Under the pieces are notes generated by a model that was not told the DNA's origin, searched no databases, and saw only the letters and a program-made list of their open reading frames with translations. From assembly GCA_030407085.1 (NCBI GenBank), contig CM059587.1, positions 39,549,501 through 39,613,500 on the forward strand: a DNA stretch of 64,000 bases. Reading direction: 5' to 3'. Shown here piece by piece: positions 48,780 to 59,658 of the stretch (its first letter is position 1; every line of letters starts with the position of its first letter). The position numbers and the translations under genes are program-made. The stretch is from Trichopria drosophilae. Its lineage: Eukaryota; Arthropoda; Insecta; Hymenoptera; Diapriidae.

Positions 48780-49010
48780 GTAGACTAAAAAATCGTGTTT
48801 TACTTGACAGTTTTTTCAAGATAGCGGTTTCAATATGTCCGACCGCCCAATTTTATTATCATATTCGTAATCAAGAGGCAAAAATACATCGAAAACATGT
48901 GACACATTTCATTTTTGAGGTGGGGCAGTTCTTCTGCAATTTTACCATTAAAAATTTTGCTGTTTTTTCTACGATATTGGATCCGCCATTTTGAAATACG
49001 AAAATCCAAT
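48780..49010 (-). repeat. Inverted copy of dispersed GGCGG family
   Basis: It contains ATTGGATCCGCCATTTTGAA and TACGAAAATCCAATATAC, the complement of the family core. TCAAGATAGCGGTTTCAATA at 48818 is a plus-oriented partner, so the copy may be a foldback. Confidence 0.45.
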
Positions 49011-49260
49011 ATACAATTAATTTTGGGGAATTTAAAATTACTATGTAATGTTTCATTCCACATGAGAATAATTATTTTTCAGAACGCCAAAGGACTAGTG
49101 TAAATAGCAAATATTTTGAGCCTACATTTTGAAAAATACATTTTTTGTAATTTAATGATCATAAATTGTATCAAATATCATAATACTGTAACATTAGAAT
49201 AATAAATGTCTGAAAAATGAGTATAAGGAAACAATGATCAGTTTATTCTCTGAAAAGAGG

Positions 49261-49721
49261 ACTCGAGGGTTTGAACTCTACGTCCTTCTATCTTCCGACA
49301 TGTCAAACAAATTATTTTTCAAATTCATTTTGGATAATGGCCATAAGATCCTGGAATTTGTTACCATCCTGCCTTCGCACTAACCGATCTCAAGAAGCCT
49401 TTAAATCAGGCCTTATGTCACACTTAAAACGTCAAGATTCCAGTGCAACATGAATTGATTTAAACCGCGCGCCAGCCTTTATGCAAAGTGTTTGGTTTCT
49501 TCTTCATTCTTTTTTATTAATTACTATGCGTTACTTACTATTACTTTTGCTCGTGTAAAACAGCGAATTGCTGCGATAGTCCACTAGCGAGCGGGACTAC
49601 TAAGAATATATATTAAACTTAGTTTAGTTTAGTTTTTAAGTTATGTGTGTAACTATTGTTAATTGTGATTTGTCCAAGGACCTAATGTCCAGGACAATAA
49701 TAAATGGTATCAAATCAAATC
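49261..49721 (+). mobile_element. 5'-truncated non-LTR retrotransposon
   Basis: A 461-bp insertion is bounded by the 7-bp direct duplication AAAGAGG (49254-49260 and 49722-49728). It holds the end of a reverse-transcriptase ORF, a 3' UTR of about 270 bp, an AATAAATGGT motif and a short terminal tandem repeat, ATCAAATCAAATC, instead of a poly(A) tail. Severe 5' truncation and a target duplication are the marks of target-primed reverse transcription. Confidence 0.8.
49271..49453 (+). pseudogene. Reverse transcriptase ORF2 C-terminal remnant
   Basis: About 60 codons encode the tail seen at the end of many insect LINE ORF2 proteins (jockey- and RTE-like): aromatic and polar residues, then SFWIMAIRSWNLLPSCLR, then FKSGLMSHLKRQ before TGA. 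The pattern S-F-x-x-x-A-I/V-R-x-W-N-x-L-P followed about 15 residues later by FK-x-x-L-x-x-HL is what I recognise. The polymerase domain, endonuclease and ORF1 are absent, so it is only a remnant. The clade cannot be fixed from this tail. Confidence 0.75.
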
Positions 49722-49729
49722 AAAGAGGT

Positions 49730-50335
49730 GTTTTGGTGTTAATTTGAGGCTACATTTTTTAAAGAAATTTTCGCAATATTCCAAAACTGTTTTTTTTTAT
49801 AAAAAAATATTAAATTCCTGAACGGTTATATCGCCACTGGTGGATGGCGTCAAAAAAATGTATCACATGGCCTTAAGTTTGTGATTCAGTTCAGAAGATT
49901 CAGTTCTGTTTACCAATAATTTAGCCACATTGTACAAAATAACAAAAATACTTCAGAGCATCATTCAGGTTCTTTTTTTGTCTCTGAGATATGATAACAA
50001 ATGTCAATTTTCATGATTGAAGAGCCCAGAGGCACGATTAAATTACTTCTAGTTTTCGTGTTACGAATGTGATCTCAATTACCCTTCTCAGGTTTACTGC
50101 ATCATATCACACCTCGTATGTCAAATGTCAAGCGATAAAGCCCAAACGGCTGATATAAAATATCAAACGCCGACTGACAAGTACCATTTGTAAACATTGT
50201 GACCAACGAAGAAAATTATCAACAAGAATGCTAAAAAGTCCTGCGACAAATCAAATCAACTGCGACCTTCGAGGAAAACGTTGCTTACAATTCGAAACAA
50301 TAGAATTAACTTTGAAGAAACGGACGATTTTCAGT
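49730..50335. other. Noncoding stretch
   Basis: AT-rich up to about 50150 and more base-balanced after that. No gene is supported. Confidence 0.3.
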
Positions 50336-50339
50336 CTAT

Positions 50340-50630
50340 GGTACTGATTTCATTTTCAGCCGCATCCAACTTAACTGCATTTTCATTATTGTTTCTTCCG
50401 GCGATTATTTGAGCTTCGGTGCATTCTGAAGCATCTCGAATAATGCTGCAGCGCCAGATATTTATAAGCTCACCTGTGATGCCTTGCGCACTGTCTTTCA
50501 TTCGCCTCTACCCTCCAAGTTCAACCTTGTCTGCTTCGCGTGCACCGACTCTGGCTGTTTGGAAATTTTTCATGGTCGATTGAGTGTCAATCGATTGCGC
50601 GCATAAATAAAAATACATAAAACCATAGCG
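50340..50630 (+). promoter_or_regulatory. Possible core promoter region
   Basis: A CpG-containing, base-balanced patch has ATATTTATAAGC near 50458, a TATA-box match, and a pyrimidine-rich TTTCATTCGCC about 30 to 40 bases downstream that could serve as an initiator. A second TATA-like ATAAATAAAA lies near 50603. The first ATG with good context (GCGATGG) is at 50631. Sequence-level evidence only. Confidence 0.25.
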
Positions 50631-50855
50631 ATGGCAGCAATATTTCAACCGAGGAGATCGCCGCTTATAGCGTCTCACCTGATAGCAGTTTTCTGCATTT
50701 CTTTCATTCCAGTGTATCTTGGGAAAATCCCTACAATTTCAGAGAAAATATTCATGAATAGAAAATTGCAGAAAAGATTTCTTAAATATTCATATCGAAT
50801 ATCAAGACTACTACCGTTTTTATTCTGGAGAACATTTTCAACGGCAGATGTATAA
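50631..50855 (+). CDS. Possible small secreted peptide gene, unrecognised
   Basis: A 74-codon frame starts at an ATG in good context (G at -3, G at +4) after a TATA-containing patch. Residues 1-10 are basic. Residues 11-30 (PLIASHLIAVFCISFIPVYL) form a hydrophobic stretch like a signal peptide or signal anchor. The rest is strongly basic, with a QKR dibasic site near residue 48 and RISRLLPFLFW after it. This layout suits a small secreted or processed peptide. The second half is AT-rich and could be fortuitous. A strong acceptor-like CTTTCATTCCAG at about 50701-50712 complicates the model. No homologue is recognised. Confidence 0.27.
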   Translation: MAAIFQPRRSPLIASHLIAVFCISFIPVYLGKIPTISEKIFMNRKLQKRFLKYSYRISRLLPFLFWRTFSTADV

Positions 50856-50859
50856 ATAC

Positions 50860-52158
50860 TGCAAATGATGGCAAGTAACCCGGATCTACAGTCGTCTTTA
50901 CAAACAGTATTGTGAGGTTTATAGAGCTTTAGGAGTTTAAAAGGAAACCTCGAAGGCAGTTAATATAAGATAACTTAATTTTCCATTTGACCTAATTTCA
51001 AAATGTTTTAAATTGACCTAAAGAGCCAACATGGAAGTTTATTTAATTTGTTTGCTATAAAATATACAGGATAATTGTTGTCCCTTAAGTCAAAACGGTA
51101 ATTAATAAAATTAGCTTAATACATACAAATTAAGTACATACAACAAATAATGTTATTATGGTAAACAATTGTAAGTTTGAGAATTCAACATCTTGGTGTC
51201 ATTTATTGGTGAACTTGACAATGAAAGTGATCGATAAGCTTATTTTCAACTATTCATACATATCGGAAGAAATAATATTTTACTATACGCTAATGGTCAA
51301 TTTTGTCGACAGCAGTGAAAATATCTTCAACTACTCTTTCTTCGTATTAATGACCCTGACATTAGTCCCGAAGAAGACCAACAGTTGCCGTTGAAAAATA
51401 TATTTATTTTACCAACCAATCGGCTTTTCATTTACGATTTATCTAAAAAATAGGACAATATTAATCAAAATATGATACCACAACAAGAAGTTTATTAAAT
51501 TTTATCCAAGTAGATGCTATGCAGACATTTTCATATGTATACAAACGTAAAGACCTTGGTTTACTACTCAAGAAACTAAATCGGTTCTGCCGAATTGAAA
51601 AGTGTTGTTAAACATTTTTGGAAAACAAAATTGTTTGTTTCGATTGTAGATGTGTGCTATGTGTACTCCTGAGATATGTGGCAAAAATTGGCGGAAATGA
51701 AGCACAATTACCGTATATATACAAAGAAATACGAATTCATTGACTTCAAAAATTTATTTCAAAATTTTCACCAAAACTTGATAGCAGATGATTTTGTTAA
51801 AGAAATTTGTTTGTAACTATTTTGTTAAACTTTTACATTTTAACTGAAAAGATATGGATGGAAATCTGTACTAAATGGATTTTTTTAACTTTGAGGATAC
51901 GTGTAAATCTAAATAAGATTTTAAAAATTCAATAAGACAGATCTAATATTATAATTGTAATAATGCTACATGTATACATCGTTAAATTATATCATTAATT
52001 CAATATGGCTGTAACAGAATTTTTTTGTTGCCTTTTTCAAACATTTGTCAGTGATTTTCACTATTTTCATTTTTGTGACTTTTATATATTTATTATATAA
52101 AATATTTTATATATTAAACTTCCACGTTCTAAAATAACAATAATAAAGAAAATCCTAA
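50860..52158. other. AT-rich noncoding stretch
   Basis: No feature could be supported. The frame at 51158-51394 has no family resemblance. Confidence 0.35.
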
Positions 52159-52162
52159 AGTT

Positions 52163-52842
52163 CACGGAGAGAAATCTGAAAGGATGAAACTGTAGGTATT
52201 CCTTCGCCACTGTACTAAGATTTGGTGCTGGTGCTGCACCATGTGTCGCGTAATATCAATGTAAGAAACCCGCAGTCTCAGACTGTGAAAACGCTTAGGA
52301 TGAGACTGCAAAACTGCGATGCTTTCTTCGAGGCTTTCTCCCGTCTAAGTTTTACTTTTTAGACTAGGGCTCTCCCGGACTTTTTTGTAGGAAATTTCCT
52401 CCTCTACAAAAAAGGTTTAGTAAATTTTTGCTCTATCTTGCACCGTTTTCGATACGGAAGCAATAGAATGAAAAACAACGTATTCAGCGTCCGACGCCAT
52501 GTTTATCTTTTGTTTTAAAAACTCGATGTTCTTCGTTCTATCGCTTCCGTATCGAAAACGGTGCAAGATAGAGCAAAAATTTACTAAACCTTTTTTGTAG
52601 AGGAGGAAATTTCCTACAAAAAAGTCCGAGAGAGCCCTAGTCTAAAAAGTAAAACTTAGGCGGGAGAAAACCTCGAAGAAAGCATCGCAGTTTTGCAGTC
52701 TCATCCTAAGCGTTTTCACAGTCTGAGACTGTGGGTTTCTTAGATTGATATCACGCGACACATGGTGCAGAACCAGCACGAAATCTTAGTACAGTGGCGG
52801 AAGGAATGCCTACAGTTTCATCCTTTCAGATTTCTCTCCGTG
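52163..52842. mobile_element. 680-bp near-perfect palindrome (foldback MITE)
   Basis: The left arm (52163-52477) and right arm (52528-52842) are each 315 bp and match in inverted orientation with only scattered substitutions. The central spacer is 50 bp. The ends are CACGGAGAGAAATCTGAAAG and its complement, with TT on both sides (52161-52162 and 52843-52844). No protein is encoded. The cap resembles CACTGAGA and CACAGAGA of the elements at 3092, 53915 and 31291. High arm identity implies recent insertion or ongoing conversion between the arms. Confidence 0.9.
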
Positions 52843-52844
52843 TT

Positions 52845-53910
52845 GGTTGAACGATACATATCATGCATAACAGACATTCCTTTGGCGGACAATGTCATCA
52901 TTTAAAATGGCTACCTTTGTTATAGAAAGGTTATAGAATAAAAACTCATTTTTAAGTGTACGGGTAGTACTAAAAGATGCAACTAGTACAGAAGACCAAG
53001 AAACAATGATGCATCGTGTACGTAACCTCAAAAATAACAACAAATTCTGTTTTCGAGGGGATAACCTCAAATATCTCGAAATCTTGTCGTGTGGGATGAC
53101 TTCTGAATCGGATTCGGATTCTACACACAAAATTACGAAATAATCCACAGCTTCCCAACAAGACCATGTTGATCCATGATATTATTGATGATTATATTTA
53201 TAAATTCGATTACTACAGCCTTTAATCGATTATTAAGAATTGTAGCCTAAAAGATAGTTTCATTTTTTGGCGAAAATAGATTGCGTACTACCGTAAATAT
53301 ATAGACCCAATAGTCTAGTCAGTAATTTGGCCGTTTGGTCATTGGGAATAAATTCCGTTCATGTTCATATTCATGAACACTTTGATTGTTTATCCGAATG
53401 ATAAAATTTTCAAAAGTGTGCGAATCGAAAAAGTAAAAATTGGTATTTGTAGAGAATTTAGATACACAGGAAAAAAAATCTTTTTGACAAAAATTTCAAA
53501 ATTTTATAGTTTTTTAAATAAACGACAAAAATGTAATTTTAAATTCCTACAAAATTTAAATATTTTTTCACTTCAGCTTACGGTAGTGAATTCATTTTTG
53601 CGAATCTGGGAACGGAAAAATACCAAATTGATCGCAAGAGTTTTCCGCGTCTAACTCAAAGAGAAAATATAAAAAATCTTAAAACCCAAAAAAAACTATA
53701 CAAATTTTTTCCCGAGAATTTCGAAAAAATGTGTTTTGAGATATTCCAGCGCTTCGTTTGACGGGAAAATTTTAAGACAGAAAATTATGATTTCTGAAGT
53801 CAAAGAACATACAACTATTGAATGCTTGAATTTTGTATTTTAAAGAATCACTATCCCTGATACAGATTTGGCTGCTTGTGTTAGCTCTGCTAGCTGCTCT
53901 GCAGAGTCCC
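52845..53910. other. Noncoding stretch
   Basis: Overlapping minus-strand frames at 52861-53167 have ordinary amino-acid mixes in two frames at once and no recognisable product. The plus frame at 53361-53654 is AT-driven. No gene is claimed. Confidence 0.3.
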
Positions 53911-53914
53911 AATA

Positions 53915-54316
53915 CACTGAGAAAAGTGTTTTTTACCCAGTATTAGAATTCTTATGCCCCGTAAAATATAGTATTGTACGCATAGGGATTGAAATCTTTC
54001 TACTACCTGTTAAAAGACGCAGATTTTATATTATTCTAACCGATATGTCAGTTTATTTTAGCCTTTTCTCTTTAACTAAAAGCAATTTTTGTTTATGGAA
54101 ATTTATCTAGCAAATTAAAATATTAAAAATGCCTTCTTTTAGTCACAATAAAACATTCTTTTAAAATAGGAGAGTTTATTACAGTTTCGTATAACCTGTC
54201 AAAAACAAATGCTGAACGACGGAGGATTTTACTAGTTATAATATTTCTTTTAATGGCTGTAATACACTTTTTAAAAGCCAACGGATAGTAACTGATAAAA
54301 TACACTTTTCTCAGTG
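53915..54316. mobile_element. CACTGAG-type MITE, copy 2 (inverted to copy 1)
   Basis: This 402-bp inverted partner of 3092-3492 has the same termini, CACTGAGAAAAGTG, flanked by a TA duplication (53913-53914 and 54317-54318). Homology spans the whole element, for example ATGCCCCGTAAAATATAGTA near its left end. It sits beside copy 3 of the three-copy repeat. Confidence 0.85.
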
Positions 54317-54344
54317 TAAGAAATATACACGGGTTCTAAAAATT

Positions 54345-54530
54345 GGAGACTGAGAACATCATATAAAAATTTGTATAGGTTGTAAGAGACTAGTAAATTT
54401 AAACAATTTGTCTTTCGAAATTAAGCTTTAATTAGAGCGGCATTGTAAATACTCGCGACCATGTGTGCAGGCAAATCAGCTGACTGTAAGTAGCCATATT
54501 GGAAGATCGATCTATTCCAGAAGCGATCGG
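54345..54530 (-). repeat. Three-copy repeat, copy 3
   Basis: On the minus strand it reads TTCCAATATGGCTACTTACA, GTCAGCTGATTTGCCTGCAC, GTATTTACAATGCCGCT, AGCTTAATTTCGAAAGACAA and TATATGATGTTCTCAGTC, the same order as copies 1 and 2. Homology fades toward the neighbouring MITE at 54316. Confidence 0.6.
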
Positions 54531-54559
54531 AAAGTGGATGGGGACTATCGTACTCATAT

Positions 54560-56090
54560 TTAATGATTTAATCTGTCTGAATTTCTGACAGTTTTACACC
54601 AGAATTTCTCATCGTTACTCTCTTGTCGTAAAATGCCATTTCTGATTAAAGTTATGACATCCGGAAGAGTGTCTTCTAGCAGGCTGGCTTTATAGCAGTA
54701 ATTCATATAATTATTGATCGGATTTCTATAGCGCTGTTGTGAAAATTGTTTCTAGACAGATCTCTGGACAGATTTTTGGGACCATCTCCATCAGCATAGC
54801 AGTGAACATTGGTATCATTAAAAAAAGTGTTATATGAAATTTTAGCCTGTACTATATTAGGTTAACTTAGGTTTCTGCCTTTTCTGTTTGTTTTGACTTT
54901 GAAACCGGCTGTAGAAATTCAAGTTCGACGACTTTGAAATTCATTTAACCTGAAGGCACTTGTTATACAAAGTAAATACAAAATTAGACAAATTTACAAT
55001 TTGTCAAAATATAAAGCATTTTATAAAAAAATGCTGATTTTTTCGTCATACTAGTCATATGCGGAGAAAAAATGATCAGCAAAATTCGAAATTACAAAAC
55101 CCCAGTGAACTGCACAATTTGTTTTTGCAATTTATTTAATAAACATTGACTAAATCACCTTTTCTATGTGATAGCCGTTTTTGTGTGCATAAATCGAGAA
55201 TTTTCGGTGTGAAAATCAAATGCGATATTTCCGGTCTTTTTTATGTACTTATTAAGGGACGCACTAAAATTTTTCATTCGATTGGAAAATTGTGTTGATC
55301 CTTAAAAAAGTTATCTTGGGTGTTTGCTTTTTGTTGAAATATAAAATTAAATGTAAAATTCTGAAATGTAAAATGAACAAAGTGTCAACTACTTTAAGCG
55401 TTGTTAATTCTACTATAATTATATGTTACAACCAGTTCTACCTTTTTTGACGGCCCCATTATCCTTTATCTCTCTGTGTGATGGTGGGAAATACCTTTTC
55501 GATAATTAATCAAATACATAATATAACAATGTCAAGTAACGTTTTTGTTAACACCATTTCTGTTTAGTTTTGAATATAATAGTTGTTTGCACAAGTATTT
55601 CTTATTCACTTTTTATTTTAAATATACAGTTATTGGGCTGACTCTAATATCTGATGGTGAATTTATGTGGCGTTAATACAGTCCGTGTATCACGTTTCCA
55701 TTTATTGTGGTCCTCATGTGGCCTTTTTGATGCAATGTTCGCTTTGATCGTTATAGTTGATTGCAATGTCATATATAATATTAAATACGCAAATATTAAT
55801 AGCAAAGTTTTCATTTTAATATTTAAAATAGGTAGATGAGAGGGTGTTTTAAATTAAAATCCTTTGTTATAATAAAATGTATATATGAAATAAATAATTT
55901 GTCAAATATGTTTATGTTAAAACATTTATCTAAAATCTATAAAATTTGACTCAAATTTTAATGTAGCATCAAATATCAAACTTCTAAGTTCATAAGTGTT
56001 ATTATGGTCATTCTGCAAATTCCTAAGCTCTAATTTTACATTTTTTCTACAATGAATTTCTTTTTTTGATCCATCTTTAAGGGGGTAAGT
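54560..56090. other. AT-rich noncoding stretch
   Basis: No gene or bounded repeat could be supported. Confidence 0.35.
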
Positions 56091-56100
56091 GCTCGACCAA

Positions 56101-56398
56101 AAAGGTAGAAATTTTCACTAAAAACCGTGACTGGAACGGTTTTTCGAAATTCGGGCTCTATAAGGGCAATTTTAATGACACAGCCGGTATCATAGAAAAT
56201 GCCAAAGATATTAATTAAGAACTGACCGAGAATTTTTCCGAAATATGTCCAAAAATTCTCGATCAGTTCTCAATCAATATCTTTGGTATTTTCTAGGAAA
56301 CTGTTTATAGTGCTTAGAATTGCCCTAACAGAGCCCGAATTTCGAAAATTGTGTTCAGTCATCTTGAATTTACGTTTATTAGTGAAATTATCTACCTT
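56101..56398. mobile_element. Foldback element (about 300 bp)
   Basis: The left arm contains AAGGTAGAAATTTTCACTAA, TTTTCGAAATTCGGGCTCTA, AAGGGCAATTTTAA and CAAAGATATTAATTAAGAAC, then ACTGACCGAGAATTTTT. The right arm is the complement in the same order, with a short spacer around 56237-56248. Arm identity is lower than in the 52163 palindrome, so it is older. Confidence 0.7.
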
Positions 56399-56574
56399 AC
56401 CGGGGGACCACTTTAGAACCCGTTTAATACTGAAAACTTAATTCATAATGCTGATTAGGTCATGCGTGGTTTTATCAGAGATGGAAAATATTCAAATCAT
56501 TTTAAAAAAATGTTAGAAAGTCGGTATATGATTTTTTTTTGGAACCGCTGATAAATGTGCGAAATTCTACATGT

Positions 56575-56745
56575 CGTGTTCAAAAAGCGGACTATTCAAA
56601 AAATGGACAGTCAAAAACCGGACATTTTAAAAAATGAGTGTATGTGTCTAATTTTGATGTATGGGTTTTTCGACTGTCGGCTTTACTACTGTCGGTTGTT
56701 TTACTTGTCGGCGTTTTGATTTGTCGGTTTTTTGACCCACACCCT
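56575..56745. repeat. TCAAAAACCGGACA word block
   Basis: About 170 bp in which TCAAAAANCGGAC and AAAAATGGACAG occur on the left half and the complementary TGTCGGTTTTTTGA-type words on the right half, separated by about 45 bp. The copies differ from one another at the variable positions. Read on the minus strand it gives a K/P/T/V-repetitive peptide, probably an artefact. Confidence 0.5.
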
Positions 56746-56749
56746 CGAT

Positions 56750-58935
56750 TATAAGATACAAAATATTACAACAGAAAATTACGAAGTCGAACAAAACATT
56801 GAAAAATAAATATGTCGTGTCAAAAACGTAAAAAAAACCTAAATATAATAAATAAATAATATTTAATGGAAATATTTCATACTGGAACAAAAATTGCAAA
56901 ACTGTATTTCAAACAATGAGAAAATAATATATTAGTCAAATAAATTGGCATACAAATCTAAATAAAAATATATTTGTAAAAAATATTTAGGTTTCGTTCC
57001 AATGAGTAAATCTTTCTGAAAGAATATGTTTTGTTTATATGATGATAATTATATTGAATATAAAATTATCTCTTTAAAGTTTATGAATACATCAGTTATT
57101 TCATATTCGAAAGATAACATTATTTATTTCTATTTTAATTTTGTTCTATGAATTAATTAATTAATTTGAAATTTGTTGTTAACTCAAGAAAACATGTATT
57201 TTATTTTTTATTTTGCAGTGTATATTCATATTTTGAATGCACATGAATTTGGTTTCTGGCATTTCAGTTGATAAAATATATGTTGTAGTGAAGTAATTAA
57301 TCGTAGTATGAAATGTTAAACCTTCATTTATAATCGTAAAATGCCGCGTTGCTATTTTCCCAGTTGCTTTCACATTTGAAATGTATAATATTGCTCTTCA
57401 AGCCGTTTATACGCAATATGCAATTTGAAATTCATCACATCAAAACTCACATGTTGTAATAAAATGACAAAGGAGTACTTATGCATCAATTTATGTTGAC
57501 CTTCGTAGAATTTATACTTTATTAAATTATAAAACGCTGAGAGATACTCTAATGACCATTTTTGAAAGACTTAAAAACTGAAATTTGAACGTATTTTTTG
57601 TACTCTTTATTACTTAATTTCAGAAAATACAAACACAGTAAAAATACAATTTATTACCTTTGACCATTTTTCATACATTTAATTCGCATCGAATGAATAT
57701 ATTTTCGGATTAGAAATCAGCGAGTCCGAATATAATTTTTGGTCATGGCGGCCTTAAAAATGACTTTAAAAATTTGTATTTAATGTTCGTAATATTACTG
57801 CTGATTTTACTGCATCTTAATTATTAATTTAACATTAATCGTATTACCTAGAAATCTGAATTCTCTATTATGTGACCTAATTCTACGTGATTTTGCATGT
57901 AATAACGCCGTAAACATATTGAAATTAATCTCTTCCCGTATTACAAAATAATTATTGCAAATTGAATTGAGAATATCTAAAAATAACTTTTCATGTTTGC
58001 TGTATGTACATAAACGCTGCAACGTCGAATATTAAATGTGACCTTAATATTACGAATAGTATTAAGGAATACAACGTCGGTTCTACAAGCGGTTGTAACT
58101 GATACATGCGCTACAGTCCTATAGTATTACATTATTTTGCAGGAAAATAAAAAACTCTACTAAATTTAAGATCGGCTTTTAGTACCTATTTTGTTTCAGA
58201 AATTTTCTTACCTTTTCACATGATTATTTAGACTTACCCTTAAAATTTCAAGATTATATTTTAAACAATCTCTTTTCCTCGTGTATCAAAACCCTATTGG
58301 TTTTAATAATTAAAGTATTTTTGAAAAAATGTATTTTTTGTTGCATTTAAAAGCACTATATATACAAATATTCTTGACAGAGATTCTTAGAAATGTTCAA
58401 ACATTTCATTGTAAATTCTCTTTAATAAAAATGGTTATAAGCAAGCTATTTATTCGTTACATTCACAAAAATAAATTTATTTGTAGGTGATATGAGATCT
58501 AATTTTATGCAATACAATTTTTAATTTTTATTCCACGCAGTTATTAAGTGATGTATTACAGTGTACGCGGTAATGATTACCCTGGAGAAATCAGTCTTTA
58601 GCGATATGAAAGAACTTTGTACCATTTTACTGAATATTCAACTGATAAATTAATGAACTATACATACTTGTTTTATAGAAAAACTGAAAAACAAGTTATT
58701 CCTTGTTTCTAATCCAAATTTGGTTTATATCCCTTAATGGTCCAACGTGGGTCGTTGAAGTCCCTGGCGAAATTTAAAATTATGCATGTTACTTCCATTA
58801 ATACAAAACTATATACAAAAGTATTTATTTTCGACATACAAATTTTATTTTCTTGAAAATGAAGAACTAATGAAGGTCCATGAATTTTTGTAGATTTTTT
58901 AGAGCACCGTAATTGAAGGCGCCGAAAAAACGTTG
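56750..58935. other. AT-rich noncoding stretch
   Basis: No gene is supported. A GGTCATGGCGGCC motif at about 57742 with CAGCGAGTCCGAATATAAT is a weak trace of the dispersed GGCGG family. Confidence 0.35.
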
Positions 58936-58940
58936 GACCA

Positions 58941-59652
58941 TTAACTCTTTGCGGCATGGTGGTATATATACCACTTATTTCCTCACCGTTTTTCCATTTT
59001 TAAGTCAAAATTTGATGGATTATTTCGTTTTTTTTTTTTGTTATTTTAATATCGTAACATGTCAAAGAACCTGAAATTATGTGCAATTAGTCAACATTTG
59101 CTGCAAATTTGTTGATATAAATATATAAATACTGAAAAATCACACTTTTTTCAATAAAAAAGCATTACTATGAAAAGTATTTAACGTATTTTTGCAACCT
59201 ATGGTATACCAGTGTTTTCAGGGTCGCAGATTGCGAATCCGGTCTCAGATTTAAAAAATTCAAGATGACGGATCCAATACAGACCAAATTCAGAAAAATA
59301 GTTACCACCCTCCTCTTCATTCGTGACTCCGGTTTCGGCTGAATGTGGTAGTTATACACCGGATCTTTTAACCCTAATCACCATTGATTTCATGAATTTG
59401 GTTAGCCAAGTTCGAATCGGCAATTCGAATTTTCGATATCTGAGGCTAGATTTGTGATCACTGACCCTAAAAACCACCGAGTACCAAGCTTCAGCTTGAT
59501 CAAGTAACTTTTTCTGAATTTGGTCGGACATATTGGATCCGCCATCTTGATTTATGAAAATCCGGATTCGTGATCAACGAGCCCGAAAATCCCTGAGTAA
59601 CCAGTTTTAGCTATTTTCCGCGAAGAGAAAAATGTATGCTTCAAAGAGTTAA
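58941..59652. mobile_element. TTAA-flanked element carrying inverted GGCGG-family units
   Basis: TTAA at 58941-58944 and 59649-59652 bounds the inverted termini CTCTTTGCGGCAT and the complement of CTCTTTGAAGCAT. TTAA plus CYCTTTG ends fit piggyBac-type elements. Inside, a plus-oriented family unit (GGGTCGCAGATTGCGAATCC ... AATTCAAGATGACGGATCCA, 59220-59280) faces an inverted one (ATTGGATCCGCCATCTTGAT ... GGATTCGTGATCAACGAGCC, 59531-59584). Related GATTTGTGATCACTGACCC occurs near 59448. No protein is encoded. Confidence 0.75.
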
Positions 59653-59658
59653 GGGGCA

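Noticed and set aside
56648..56899. K/P/T/V-repetitive peptide tail (minus)
   Set aside because: Produced by the CGGACA/TGTCGG word block.
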